64,000 nucleotides of DNA from VRUE01 sp963718755 (lineage in GTDB: Bacteria; Actinomycetota; Thermoleophilia; Solirubrobacterales; 70-9): assembly GCA_963718755.1 (NCBI GenBank), contig OY970376.1, positions 744,001-808,000 on the forward strand, given 5' to 3'. The notes beneath the pieces were generated by a model that had not been told where the DNA came from, did not search any database, and worked only from the letters and a program-made list of their open reading frames with translations. Positions 49,342 through 57,642 of this stretch are shown here, in pieces. How positions within the stretch are numbered: position 1 is the stretch's first letter; every line of letters begins with the position of its first letter. The position numbers were made by a program, and so were the translations under genes.

Positions 49342-49487
49342 AGGACCGGGAGTCCCCTTCTCGGGAATGTCGCGAAGCGGCGATATGCAATCTGATGATT
49401 GCGCGGCGTAGCCGCGCTGCAACACAGTCGCCAAGGCCGAAGGCCGTGCGACATCAATTTCCGGGAAGGGGACTCCCGGTCCTCTAG
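49338..49487. repeat. family-3 structured element, copy 3
   Basis: 27 bp outer arms with one G-T pair (49338-49364, 49461-49487) that carry the TAG stops of both convergent neighbours. Core: CGC-GAA-GCG, GCGATATGCAATC, GCGCGGC-GTA-GCCGCGC, CAACACAGTCGCCAAG, GGCC-GAA-GGCC, GTGCGACATCAATT. Confidence 0.92.
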
Positions 49488-50647
49488 CTCGCGGCGTCTC
49501 TCAAGGCACGGCCTACTTGCTCGGCGGTGATGACGCCGCTGAGCTTGCCGTCGGCGTCGACCGCCATCACTGCGCCGAAGCGGCGTAGGGCTCGGTTGGC
49601 GAGCAGCGTGTCGAGCGGAGCGTCGTCGCGGACCTGGAAGGTGCCATCGTCGCGCTCGAGGAGATCCGAGACAAAAGAGGTCGTGCGCGAGGTCTCGGGG
49701 ACTTCGTCGGCTTTGTCGCGAATGACGAGGCCGACGAAGCGCTGTGCTGCATCGACCACGGGGAACCAGGGCCAGCGGTAGCGGAGGAAGTACTCGTCGA
49801 GCGCCTGCTCGACGCTGAGCTGGTCTGGGATGGCGACCGGTTCGCGGTCCATCACGTCGGAGACGGTGAGCTTGCTTATGCCGCTCGTGATCGCCGTCTC
49901 GGCGGATGCCGCTTTGGCAGAGCCGTTGATCACGAAGCCGATCAAGGCAAGCCAGACGCCACTGAAGACGTAGCCGTCGAAAACCAGGAGGAGGCCGGCG
50001 GCGATGAAGAGCCAGGCGAAGCCGCGGCCCAGTTTGGCGGCGAAGCGGGTCGCCGAGGTGCGGTTACCGGTCCGCCACCAGGCGATCGCCCGCACGATTC
50101 TGCCGCCGTCCATCGGAAAGGCCGGCAGCAGATTGAAGACGAGGACGAGGAAGTTGATCATCGCCAGCCAGGCGACCATCGCGAGCACGCCCGAGGTACC
50201 GGCGTCGCTCTCGACCAGCGCGGCCTTGCGGAACTCCTCCCAGCCGGCGGCGCCGATCCCGACCGCGGCGAGCACGACGGCGATCGCCAAGGTCACGAGC
50301 GGACCGGCGACGGCGACCTTGAACTCGGTCGCGGGGCTGTCGGATTCGCGGTTCATCCGCGCCATGCCGCCGAAGATCCAGAGCTGGATGCTGGAGATGC
50401 CGATCCCGTTGCGGATCGCGACGAAGGCGTGGCCGAGCTCGTGCAGGACGATCGAGCCGAAGAAGCCGACCGCGCTGAGGACCGCCAGCAGGAAGGGGGC
50501 CGAGTCCGAGCTGCTCTCGCCGAGCACGTCGCCGTAGAACTGCGAGAGCCAGAAGATGACCAGAAAGAGGACGAGGAACCAGGACCAGTCGACGGCGATA
50601 CGGATTCCGCGTACGTGGAAGAGGGTTATCGGTTTGCCGCCGGGCAT
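49484..50647 (-). CDS. site-2 protease family (M50) metalloprotease with CBS domains
   Basis: 387 aa from ATG at 50647 (MPGGKPITLFHVRGIRIAVD). HELGH zinc motif in SIVLHELGHAFVAIRNG, second motif NLLPAFPMDGGRIVRA, about six TM helices, then two CBS domains (VSDVMDREPVAIPDQLSVEQALDEYF and the later FQVRDDAPLDTLLANRALRRFGAVMAVD). Rip3/SpoIVFB-like group. Cleaves TM segments of regulators, with CBS sensing nucleotides; target unknown. Confidence 0.93.
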   Translation of the reverse strand: MPGGKPITLFHVRGIRIAVDWSWFLVLFLVIFWLSQFYGDVLGESSSDSAPFLLAVLSAVGFFGSIVLHELGHAFVAIRNGIGISSIQLWIFGGMARMNRESDSPATEFKVAVAGPLVTLAIAVVLAAVGIGAAGWEEFRKAALVESDAGTSGVLAMVAWLAMINFLVLVFNLLPAFPMDGGRIVRAIAWWRTGNRTSATRFAAKLGRGFAWLFIAAGLLLVFDGYVFSGVWLALIGFVINGSAKAASAETAITSGISKLTVSDVMDREPVAIPDQLSVEQALDEYFLRYRWPWFPVVDAAQRFVGLVIRDKADEVPETSRTTSFVSDLLERDDGTFQVRDDAPLDTLLANRALRRFGAVMAVDADGKLSGVITAEQVGRALRDAAS

Positions 50648-50684
50648 CGGCCTCCATGGTACGGGGAGGTCCGGCCTGGCCACG

Positions 50685-50800
50685 CAGGGCCACCCGGGTG
50701 GGGCCTCCACTTAACTTTTTCGGTGGATCGCGGTTGGGCTGTCGCCCAGAGCCAGCGGCGAAAAAGTACAAGACGTTTCGGCCCCACCCGGGTGGCCCTG
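50685..50800. repeat. family-1 long-hairpin element, copy 4
   Basis: Perfect 21 bp outer arms (50685-50705, 50780-50800). Core: TCCACTTAACTTTTTCG (50706-50722) and CGAAAAAGTACAAGACG (50759-50775) then TTTC. It lies between the divergent M50 and M28 peptidase genes, with a TATAGG box immediately after its right arm. Confidence 0.92.
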
Positions 50801-50815
50801 TATAGGGTCGGATCT

Positions 50816-51991
50816 ATGCGGCCCAACAAGGACAGGCTCCGCGGCTGGCTCGAGGAGCTCGAGAAGATTGAGCGGCCCTCGGCGTCGGAGGGGGAGCGAC
50901 GTGCCGCTGAGTGGGTGGTCGCCCGTTTCACCGAGCTTGGCGCTGAGGCGCGGATCGAGGCTGAGCCGGCGCACGGCACCTACTGGTGGCCGCTCGGCAT
51001 CGGCGCCGCGCTGGGGGCGCTCGGCGGCATCCTCGCCCTGCGTGGGCGGCGCCTGCTCGGCGCTGCGCTCGGTGCCGGCGCCGCCGCCGGAATGGCCTCC
51101 GACTTCCCGCCGGGCAAACGCCACCTGCGGCGCTTCCTGCCGCGCCGCACCACCTACAACGTCGTCTGCGAGCTGGGCTCAGCCGAGGCCGAGCGGACGG
51201 TCGTGTTCATCGCCCATCACGACGCGGCCCACTCCGGCCTCGTCTTCCATCCCGAGCTGCCCAACATCGGCGACCGCCTGGGGCTGATCGAGCGCACCGA
51301 TACCAGCCCAGCGCTGATGGCACCGGTCGTCGGCGGGCCGGTGCTGGCGGCGCTCGGCGCGCTCAGTGGAAAACGCCTGCTGACGAAGATCGGCATCTTC
51401 CTCGGCCTCGGCTCGGCGGCGGCGATGGCCGAGATCGGGGCGCGCAAGGTCGTCCCCGGCGCCAACGACAACGGCACCGCGGTCGTCTCCCTGCTGGCCC
51501 TGGCCGAAGAGCTGCTCGACCGCCCGCCCGAGAACCTGCGGGTGATCCTGCTCTCGGTCGGCTCGGAGGAGTCCTTCAGCGAGGGGATCAAGGCCTTCGG
51601 CGAGCGCCACTTCGGCGAGCTGCCGCGCGAGAGCACCTTCTTCGTCTGCCTCGAGTCGACCGGCTCGCCGCACCTGCTGGTGCTGCGCGGTGAGGGATTC
51701 CTGAAGATGCGCGAGTACCCGCCCCGCTCTCTCGCTTTGGTAGACGGCCTCGCCGAGGAGCTCGGCATCCACCTCTTCCCCAACCTGCGCCTGCGCAGCG
51801 GCACCGACGGGCTCGAGCCGCTCGCGGCGGGCTATGAGACCGCGGTGATCGCCAGCTGCACCGACCTCAAGCAGCCCGCCAACTACCACTGGTGGCACGA
51901 CCTCGCCGAGAACGTCGACTTCGACACGGTCGCCGACGGCATCCGCCTCTCCGAGGCCGCGATCCGCCGCCTCGACGAGCGCTGGCTGTAG
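50816..51991 (+). CDS. M28-family zinc aminopeptidase-like membrane protein
   Basis: 391 aa from ATG at 50816. An N-terminal domain (EELEKIERPSASEGERRAAEWVVARF), two small hydrophobic stretches, then a peptidase domain with FIAHHDAAHSG, GANDNGTAVVSLLALAEEL, SVGSEESFSEGIKAFG (Glu) and a terminal YHWWHDLAENVDFDTVADG with His. Zinc ligands expected for M28 (H-D-E-D/H) are recognisable. Possible role: peptide turnover at the membrane. Confidence 0.8.
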   Translation: MRPNKDRLRGWLEELEKIERPSASEGERRAAEWVVARFTELGAEARIEAEPAHGTYWWPLGIGAALGALGGILALRGRRLLGAALGAGAAAGMASDFPPGKRHLRRFLPRRTTYNVVCELGSAEAERTVVFIAHHDAAHSGLVFHPELPNIGDRLGLIERTDTSPALMAPVVGGPVLAALGALSGKRLLTKIGIFLGLGSAAAMAEIGARKVVPGANDNGTAVVSLLALAEELLDRPPENLRVILLSVGSEESFSEGIKAFGERHFGELPRESTFFVCLESTGSPHLLVLRGEGFLKMREYPPRSLALVDGLAEELGIHLFPNLRLRSGTDGLEPLAAGYETAVIASCTDLKQPANYHWWHDLAENVDFDTVADGIRLSEAAIRRLDERWL

Positions 51992-52011
51992 CGTCGCCGC
52001 AGTTCGCCCGA

Positions 52012-52059
52012 GCGCATCCGACATTGACCCCACCAGAGTGTGGTCAATGTCGGATGCGC
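52012..52059. terminator. perfect 18 bp stem hairpin upstream of sdhA
   Basis: GCGCATCCGACATTGACC (52012-52029) is fully complementary to 52042-52059 around a 12-base loop, 21 bp after the M28 stop. Likely ends that transcript. Confidence 0.6.
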
Positions 52060-52063
52060 CTCT

Positions 52064-52091
52064 CGAAATCCGACCGCGGGGTCGGATTTCG
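52064..52091. promoter_or_regulatory. second hairpin/operator in front of sdhA
   Basis: CGAAATCCGACC (52064-52075), loop GCGG, GGTCGGATTTCG (52080-52091). It ends 5 bp before a TATAGA -10-like box (52096-52101) and 21 bp before the sdhA GTG, so it could be a regulator site or leader structure rather than a terminator. Confidence 0.45.
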
Positions 52092-52111
52092 GCGCTATAG
52101 AGTCCGCGCTC

Positions 52112-53800
52112 GTGCCCACTCATGACGTACTGGTGATCGGCGCCGGCCTCGCCGGGCAGAGGGCCGCCCTGGCCGCTGCCGAGGAAGGGGTCTCGGTCGG
52201 GATCCTGAGCAAGGTCCACCCGGTCCGCTCGCATTCCAACGCCGCCCAGGGTGGGATCAACGCCGCCCTCAACCCCGGCGACTCCTGGGAGTCGCACGCC
52301 TACGACACGGTCAAGGGCTCCGACTACCTGGGTGACCAGGACGCGATCTCGATCATGTGCGAAGAGGCGCCGGAGGAGATCCTCCACCTCGAGCACCTCG
52401 GCGTCACCTTCCACCGCAACGAGGAAGGCAAGCTCGGCACCCGCGCCTTCGGCGGCGCCTCCGCCGCCCGCACCTACTACGTCGCCGACATCACCGGCCA
52501 GGCGATCATGCACGTCCTCTACGAGCAGCTGATGAAGTACTCCGACGCCGTCGCCCGCTACGAGGAGTGGTTCTGCACGGCGCTGGCGATCGACGAGCAG
52601 GGCGAGTGCTGCGGCGTCGTCACCCGCAACATCGCCGACGGTCAGGTGCAGCTGTTCACGGCGAAGGCGGTGATCCTCGCTTGCGGTGGCAACGGCCAGG
52701 CCTGGAAGCCGACCACCAACGCGCTGATCTGCACCGGCGACGGGATCGCGATGGCCTACCGCGTCGGCGCCAAGCTGATGGACATGGAGATGATCCAGTA
52801 CCACCCGACGACGCTGGCGGGCAAGGGCTTCCTGATCACCGAGGGCGCCCGCGGCGAGGGCGCCCACCTGCTCAACGCCAAGGGCGAACGCTTCATGGAG
52901 CGCTACGCGCCGAACAAGATGGAACTCGCTTCGCGCGACGTCGTCTCCCGCGCCGAGCAGACCGAGATCAACGAGGGCCGCGGCTTCCCCGACGGCACCG
53001 TCGCGCTCGACATCACGGTGGTGCCGAAGAAGCGGATCCACGAGGCGCTGCGCGAGATCGTCCTCGTCGGCCAGGACTTCGCCGGGGTGGACATCACCAA
53101 GGAACCGATCCACATCAAGCCCGGCAACCACTACACGATGGGCGGCGTCAAGACCGACGTCGACGGGCGCACCGATGTCCCCGGCCTCTACGCCGCCGGC
53201 GAGACCGCCTGTGTCTCCGTGCACGGCGGTAACCGCCTCGGCGCCAACTCGCTGCTCGACACGCTGATCTTCGGCCGCCGCTCGGGCGTCGACGCCGCTG
53301 CCCACGCCAAGCGAATCGAGGGCTCGCGGCCCTCGCGCGGCGTGCTCGAGGCCGAGGAGGCGGAGATCGCCGCGATCTCGGCGCGCGAGAAGGGCTCGGG
53401 CCGGCGCGTCTCGGAGATCAAGCAGGAGCTGGGAGAGACGATGGACGCCAAAGTCGCCGTCTTCCGCGACGAGGCCGGGATCCAGGAAGCGCTGGAGATC
53501 GTGCACAGGCTGAAGGAGGAGGCGCGCTCCGCCTACATCGACGACAAGGGCAGCGTCTTCAACCAGGACCTGCTGGGTGCGATCGAGCTCGGCTACATGC
53601 TCGACAACGCCGAGTGCACCTGCCTCGCCGCACTGGAGCGCAAGGAGAGCCGCGGCGCCCAGTACAGAACCGACTTCCCCGAGCGCAACGACGAGGAGTG
53701 GCTCAAACACATCGACCTGCAGCAGGGCGACGACGGGCCCGAGCTCTCATACTCAGAGGTGACGATCACCCAATGGGAACCCGAAGAGCGAAAGTACTGA
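52112..53800 (+). CDS. sdhA: succinate dehydrogenase/fumarate reductase flavoprotein subunit
   Basis: 562 aa from GTG at 52112; a longer frame would read hairpin sequence. FAD-binding DVLVIGAGLAGQRAALAAAEEG, the covalent-FAD region RSHSNAAQGGINAAL, active-site HPTTLAGKGFLITEGARGEGAHL and RDVVSRAEQTEINEGRG, and GVKTDVDGRTDVPGLYAAGETACVSVHGGNRLGANSLLD (residues near 350). Oxidises succinate to fumarate. First gene of a three-gene cluster with sdhB (11 bp gap) and sdhE. Confidence 0.95.
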   Translation: MPTHDVLVIGAGLAGQRAALAAAEEGVSVGILSKVHPVRSHSNAAQGGINAALNPGDSWESHAYDTVKGSDYLGDQDAISIMCEEAPEEILHLEHLGVTFHRNEEGKLGTRAFGGASAARTYYVADITGQAIMHVLYEQLMKYSDAVARYEEWFCTALAIDEQGECCGVVTRNIADGQVQLFTAKAVILACGGNGQAWKPTTNALICTGDGIAMAYRVGAKLMDMEMIQYHPTTLAGKGFLITEGARGEGAHLLNAKGERFMERYAPNKMELASRDVVSRAEQTEINEGRGFPDGTVALDITVVPKKRIHEALREIVLVGQDFAGVDITKEPIHIKPGNHYTMGGVKTDVDGRTDVPGLYAAGETACVSVHGGNRLGANSLLDTLIFGRRSGVDAAAHAKRIEGSRPSRGVLEAEEAEIAAISAREKGSGRRVSEIKQELGETMDAKVAVFRDEAGIQEALEIVHRLKEEARSAYIDDKGSVFNQDLLGAIELGYMLDNAECTCLAALERKESRGAQYRTDFPERNDEEWLKHIDLQQGDDGPELSYSEVTITQWEPEERKY

Positions 53801-53811
53801 GAGGACGCCAG

Positions 53812-54969
53812 ATGGCCACCTACACGCTGAAAGTCCGCCGTTATCAGCCGGAGAGCGGCGAGGGGGCCTACTGGGAGGAGTTCAAGGTCGACCTCGACCC
53901 CTCGCTCTCGGTCCTCGACGGGATCCTCCAGGCCAAGGACCGCGACGACGGCTCGCTCTCGGTCCGCTGCTCCTGCCGGGCGGCGATCTGCGGCTCCTGC
54001 GGGATGAAGATCAACGGCCAGTCGGGTCTCGGCTGCAAGACCCAGATCGGCGAGGCACAGGAGCTGGCCGACAAGATGGCGAGCGTCGGCGAGGGCGACA
54101 ACACAATCGTGGTCGAGCCGATGGGCAACATGCCCGTGATCAAGGACCTGATCACCGACATGGAGTCGACCCACTGGGCCAAGATCCGCCGCGTCACCCC
54201 CTGGCTCCTCCCCCACGGCGACCCCCCCGAGCGCGAGTACGTGGTCGAGCCCGAGTCGATGATCGACATCACCCAGTCGATGGCCTGCATCCAGTGCGGC
54301 GCCTGCGTCTCCTCCTGCCTCTCGATGGAGGCCGACCCCGACTTCATCGGCCCGGCGGCGCTGGCCAAGGCCTACCGCTTCGTCGGCGATCCACGAGATG
54401 GCGAGGCCGTGGAGCGCCTGCACGACCTGGCCGAGGATCCGCACGGGATCTACGACTGCACCCACTGCTTCAGCTGCATCGACGCCTGCCCCAAGGGCGT
54501 GGCGCCGATGGACCAGATCATGCGCCTGCGCCGCAAAGCCGGCGAAGAGGGGATCGAAGACCCGAACAGCGGCCATGACCACGAGGTCGCCTTCGTCAAG
54601 ATCATCGAGAAGAAGGGGACGCTCGACGAGTCGCTGCTGCTCCAGGAGTCCTTCGCCCCAGGAATAAAAGGCAAGCTGAAACCGAGCAAACGGGCGATCA
54701 AGGAAATGCTCGGCTCGCTGCCGACGGCGATCCGCGGCCTGCGCACGGGCAAGATGCGCTCGCTGCCGAAGCTGATCCCCGGCATCCACCCGAAGCTGCC
54801 CGACGGCGCTCAGGACGAGGTCCAGGCGATCTACAAGCACGCCGAGGAGCACCGCGAGGAATTCAACATCTACATCAAGGGCGAGGAGGACGTCGAGCCC
54901 GAGCCCGACGAGCCGACCGAGGCCGCGCTGGCGGACGAGGCGAAGGCCGCGAAGGAGGAGACCGTATGA
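53812..54969 (+). CDS. sdhB: succinate dehydrogenase iron-sulfur subunit with long C-terminal tail
   Basis: 385 aa from ATG at 53812. N-terminal [2Fe-2S] domain with CSCRAAICGSCG and a later GLGCKTQ cysteine; C-terminal clusters at CIQCGACVSSCLS and CTHCFSCIDACPKG. Then a tail of over 100 residues, ending in an acidic stretch (EEDVEPEPDEPTEAALADE), longer than usual for SdhB. Passes electrons from SdhA toward SdhE. Ends in ATGA overlap with sdhE. Confidence 0.94.
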   Translation: MATYTLKVRRYQPESGEGAYWEEFKVDLDPSLSVLDGILQAKDRDDGSLSVRCSCRAAICGSCGMKINGQSGLGCKTQIGEAQELADKMASVGEGDNTIVVEPMGNMPVIKDLITDMESTHWAKIRRVTPWLLPHGDPPEREYVVEPESMIDITQSMACIQCGACVSSCLSMEADPDFIGPAALAKAYRFVGDPRDGEAVERLHDLAEDPHGIYDCTHCFSCIDACPKGVAPMDQIMRLRRKAGEEGIEDPNSGHDHEVAFVKIIEKKGTLDESLLLQESFAPGIKGKLKPSKRAIKEMLGSLPTAIRGLRTGKMRSLPKLIPGIHPKLPDGAQDEVQAIYKHAEEHREEFNIYIKGEEDVEPEPDEPTEAALADEAKAAKEETV

Positions 54970-55865
54970 AGCTCGCATACTGGCCCGGCTGCGTCTCGCG
55001 CGGCTTCACCACCGAGCTGCACGGCTCGATGGCGCTGGTCGCCGAGCGGCTGGGGATCGAGCTGGTCGAGCTCGACCGCGCCAACTGCTGCGGCGCCGGC
55101 GTGATCGCCGAGCACAACCAGGAGCTCGCCGACACGCTCAACGCGCGCACCTTCGCCCTCGCCCAGCAGACCGGGCTGGCGATGATGAACATCTGCTCGA
55201 CCTGTCAGGGCGCTCAATCAGAGTGCCAACAACGGTTGGATGCCGACTCCTCCTACCGCGCCCACATCAACGAGGTGCTGAGCGGCCAGGGCCTCTCCTA
55301 CGAGAAGGGCAAGGACGGCTTCACCAACAAAAACTTCCTCTGGCTGCTGGTCGAGGACTACGGGCTCGACCAGCTGGCCGAGAAGGTCACCCGGCCGCTC
55401 TCCGGCCTGCGCGTTGGCCCCTTCTACGGCTGCTATGTGGTGCGGCCGAAGGAGCGGCTCGGCTACGACGAGTTCCCCGACCGCGACATCTACCTGGAGA
55501 AGGTGATCGAGGCGCTCGGAGGCGAGGTGGTCGAGTACGACGGCGCCCGCAAGTGCTGCGGCTTCCCGGTGATCACGATGAACCGCGAGACCTCGCTGCG
55601 CCAGTCCGGCACCCACGTCGGCGACGCGATCGACGCCGGCGCCGACTGCTTGGTCACCCCCTGCCCGCTCTGCCACCTCAACCTCGACATGCAGCAGCCG
55701 GAGGCGGCCAAGGTCGTCAACCGCGACCTCGGCCTCGCCGTCCTGCACCTGCCGCAACTCGTCGGCCTGGCGCTCGGCGCCGAGCCCAAGCAGCTCGGGA
55801 TGAGCAAGCACATTGCCTCGACCGGCTGGGTCGAGGAGCGGCTGGCGGCACCGATCACCGCCTGA
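54966..55865 (+). CDS. SdhE-type (HdrB-like) CCG-domain subunit of succinate:quinone reductase
   Basis: 299 aa, overlapping sdhB by 4 bp. Two CCG domains: PGCVSRGF ... ANCCGAGVIAEHNQE ... ICSTCQGAQSEC, and YGCYVVRP ... RKCCGFPVITMN ... PCPLCHLNLD. These bind unusual iron-sulfur clusters in heterodisulfide reductase B and in type-E succinate dehydrogenases, where the subunit anchors the enzyme to the membrane without heme b. No sdhC/D genes with TM helices are present nearby, supporting the type-E reading. Confidence 0.9.
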   Translation: MKLAYWPGCVSRGFTTELHGSMALVAERLGIELVELDRANCCGAGVIAEHNQELADTLNARTFALAQQTGLAMMNICSTCQGAQSECQQRLDADSSYRAHINEVLSGQGLSYEKGKDGFTNKNFLWLLVEDYGLDQLAEKVTRPLSGLRVGPFYGCYVVRPKERLGYDEFPDRDIYLEKVIEALGGEVVEYDGARKCCGFPVITMNRETSLRQSGTHVGDAIDAGADCLVTPCPLCHLNLDMQQPEAAKVVNRDLGLAVLHLPQLVGLALGAEPKQLGMSKHIASTGWVEERLAAPITA

Positions 55866-55880
55866 GCACGTTCCGGCCGG

Positions 55881-56075
55881 TCAGAGTTGAATCGCCAGCA
55901 GCGCGCTGCCGAAGGCGGCGAGGATGCTCGCCAGCGTGTAGTTCATCGACCGCTGCAGGGCATCGAAGCGATCGTCCACATGATTACGCAGATCGTCAAC
56001 CCGACCCGCGAGCCGGTCTACCTGACCAGAGAGATGGTCGAGACGGTCGTCGTTCCAGTTGGTGCTCTGCTCCAT
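55881..56075 (-). CDS. small coiled-coil tail-anchored membrane protein
   Basis: 64 aa. A heptad-like N-terminus (DDRLDHLSGQVDRLAGRVDD) continues to an LRNHVDDRFDALQRS helix, then one C-terminal TM helix (YTLASILAAFGSALLAIQL). Seen in many bacteria near transport genes. Function unknown. Confidence 0.72.
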   Translation of the reverse strand: MEQSTNWNDDRLDHLSGQVDRLAGRVDDLRNHVDDRFDALQRSMNYTLASILAAFGSALLAIQL

Positions 56076-56139
56076 GTGATCAACCTAGCAGACAGAATGT
56101 TACGTGTGGCGCACGTAACTGAAGAAATAGTGTGACGGC

Positions 56140-57342
56140 ATGATGGACGCCCTGGCACTGCCGCTCGCCGCCTCAACTGGGGACGCGGCGGGCGTCCTCA
56201 CCGACCTCTTCGTCGTCCTGCTCGCCGCCAAGCTCGGCGACGAGGTCTTCAAGCGGATCGGCCAGCCGGCGATCGTCGGCGAGATCCTCGCCGGCGTCCT
56301 GATCGGACCCTCGCTGCTGGGATGGGTCGAGCCGGGCGAGGTGCTCGAGGTCTTCTCCGAGCTGGGGGTCGTCTTCCTGCTCTTCTGGGTCGGCCTGAAA
56401 ACGCGCCTCTCGGAGATGCGCACGGTCGGCCGGATCGCGGTGACGGTCGGCAGCGCCGGCGTCGTCCTGCCCTTCCTCGGCGGGATCGGCCTCGGGGCCG
56501 CGCTCGGCGAGAGCACCGAGACCAGCGTCTTCCTCGGCGCGGCGCTGGCGGCGACCAGCGCCGGCATCACCTCGGCGACCTTCCTCGACCTCGGCATCGC
56601 CCGCAGCCCCGCCGCCCGCACCGTGCTCGGCGCCGCCGTCGTTGACGACATCCTCGCCCTGATCCTGCTCTCGGTGGCGGTCGGGATGGCCGCCGACGGC
56701 GGCGTCGACGCCGGCAACATCGCGCTCTCGCTCGCATTGGCGATCGCCTTCGTCGCCTTCTTCGCTCTCGGCGGCACGCGGCTGCTGCAGAGCCGGCCGC
56801 AGCTGCTCGACGCGCCGCGCTTCGCCGACTCGCCGCTGCTGCCGGCGGTGATCCTCTGCCTCGGCCTCGCCGCCTTCTCGGCCCAGATCGGCCTGGCGGC
56901 GCTGATCGGCGCCTTCCTCGCCGGGATGATCGTCGCCGAGACCAAGGACCACAACGCGATCGAGGAGGAGGTGAAGCCGCTGTATGCCTTCTTCCCCCCC
57001 TTCTTCTTCGCCTTCATCGGCATCGAGCTCGACCTCGACTCGCTGCTCAGCGGGCACGCGCTGCTGCTGCTGGTGACGATCACCGCGCTGGCGGTCGTGA
57101 CCAAGCTGATCCCCGCCTATCTGGCGGCGCGCGGCCTCGGCCGCGAGCAGGCGCGGATCGTCGGCGTCGGCATGGTGCCGCGGGGAGAGGTGGGCATCGT
57201 CGTCGCCTCGATCGGCGCCGCCGAGGGTGTCGTCGACCCCGAGCTCTTCGGCGTGGTGGTGGGCATGTCGATCCTCACCACCCTGCTGGCGCCCTTCGCC
57301 CTGCGGCGGCTCAGCCGCGAAACCAAGGTCGAGACATCATGA
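56140..57342 (+). CDS. cation/proton antiporter (CPA2, KefB-like)
   Basis: 400 aa with about 12 TM helices: KLGDEVFKRIGQPAIVGEILAGVLIGPSLL (residues about 30-60), LGVVFLLFWVGLKTRLSEMR, AATSAGITSATFLDLG, VVDDILALILLSVAVGMA with the ion-site Asp pair, LIGAFLAGMIVAET and MVPRGEVGIVVASIG. Na+/H+ or K+/H+ exchange. No C-terminal TrkA domain. The vapB promoter begins in its stop codon. Confidence 0.9.
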   Translation: MMDALALPLAASTGDAAGVLTDLFVVLLAAKLGDEVFKRIGQPAIVGEILAGVLIGPSLLGWVEPGEVLEVFSELGVVFLLFWVGLKTRLSEMRTVGRIAVTVGSAGVVLPFLGGIGLGAALGESTETSVFLGAALAATSAGITSATFLDLGIARSPAARTVLGAAVVDDILALILLSVAVGMAADGGVDAGNIALSLALAIAFVAFFALGGTRLLQSRPQLLDAPRFADSPLLPAVILCLGLAAFSAQIGLAALIGAFLAGMIVAETKDHNAIEEEVKPLYAFFPPFFFAFIGIELDLDSLLSGHALLLLVTITALAVVTKLIPAYLAARGLGREQARIVGVGMVPRGEVGIVVASIGAAEGVVDPELFGVVVGMSILTTLLAPFALRRLSRETKVETS

Positions 57343-57373
57343 CAGCACATGCTCTGCTGCTATGATGCCTGCA
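57339..57373 (+). promoter_or_regulatory. vapBC promoter
   Basis: -35 ATGACA (57339-57344), 16 bp spacer, -10 TATGAT (57361-57366), then 6 bp to the A of the vapB ATG. The spacing predicts a leaderless transcript starting at the ATG. The -35 overlaps the antiporter stop codon. Confidence 0.6.
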
Positions 57374-57642
57374 TGCGCACCACGGTCACCCTCGATCCCG
57401 ATGTCGCCGCAAAGCTGAAGGAAGCGGCGCGCGACCGTGGCATCTCTTTCAAGGAGGCGCTGAACGGGGCGGTGCGGCGAGGCTTCGAGCGAGGCGAGGC
57501 GAGGGCGAAACCGAAGCCCTATCGACTCCCCCCTGCTCAACGGATGGAAGCGAGGCCCGGCGTCAACCTGGTCAAGGCCCTGCAGCTTGCGGGCGAACTC
57601 GAAGACGCCGAGACGATACGCAAGATGCGAATGGGCAAGTGA
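57373..57642 (+). CDS. VapB-type antitoxin
   Basis: 89 aa from ATG at 57373. N-terminal ribbon-helix-helix-like MRTTVTLDPDVAAKLKEAAR followed by RGISFKEALNGAVRRGFERG, then a linker and a tail (GVNLVKALQLAGELEDAETIRKM) that would wrap around the toxin. Binds its own promoter in other systems. Overlaps the PIN gene (GTGA). Confidence 0.88.
   Translation: MRTTVTLDPDVAAKLKEAARDRGISFKEALNGAVRRGFERGEARAKPKPYRLPPAQRMEARPGVNLVKALQLAGELEDAETIRKMRMGK

Noticed and set aside
51179..53710. An 843-codon minus-strand frame opposite sdhA
   Set aside because: Low-complexity composition (V, A, D, G, L, E runs) typical of antisense frames; sdhA on the other strand has all catalytic motifs.
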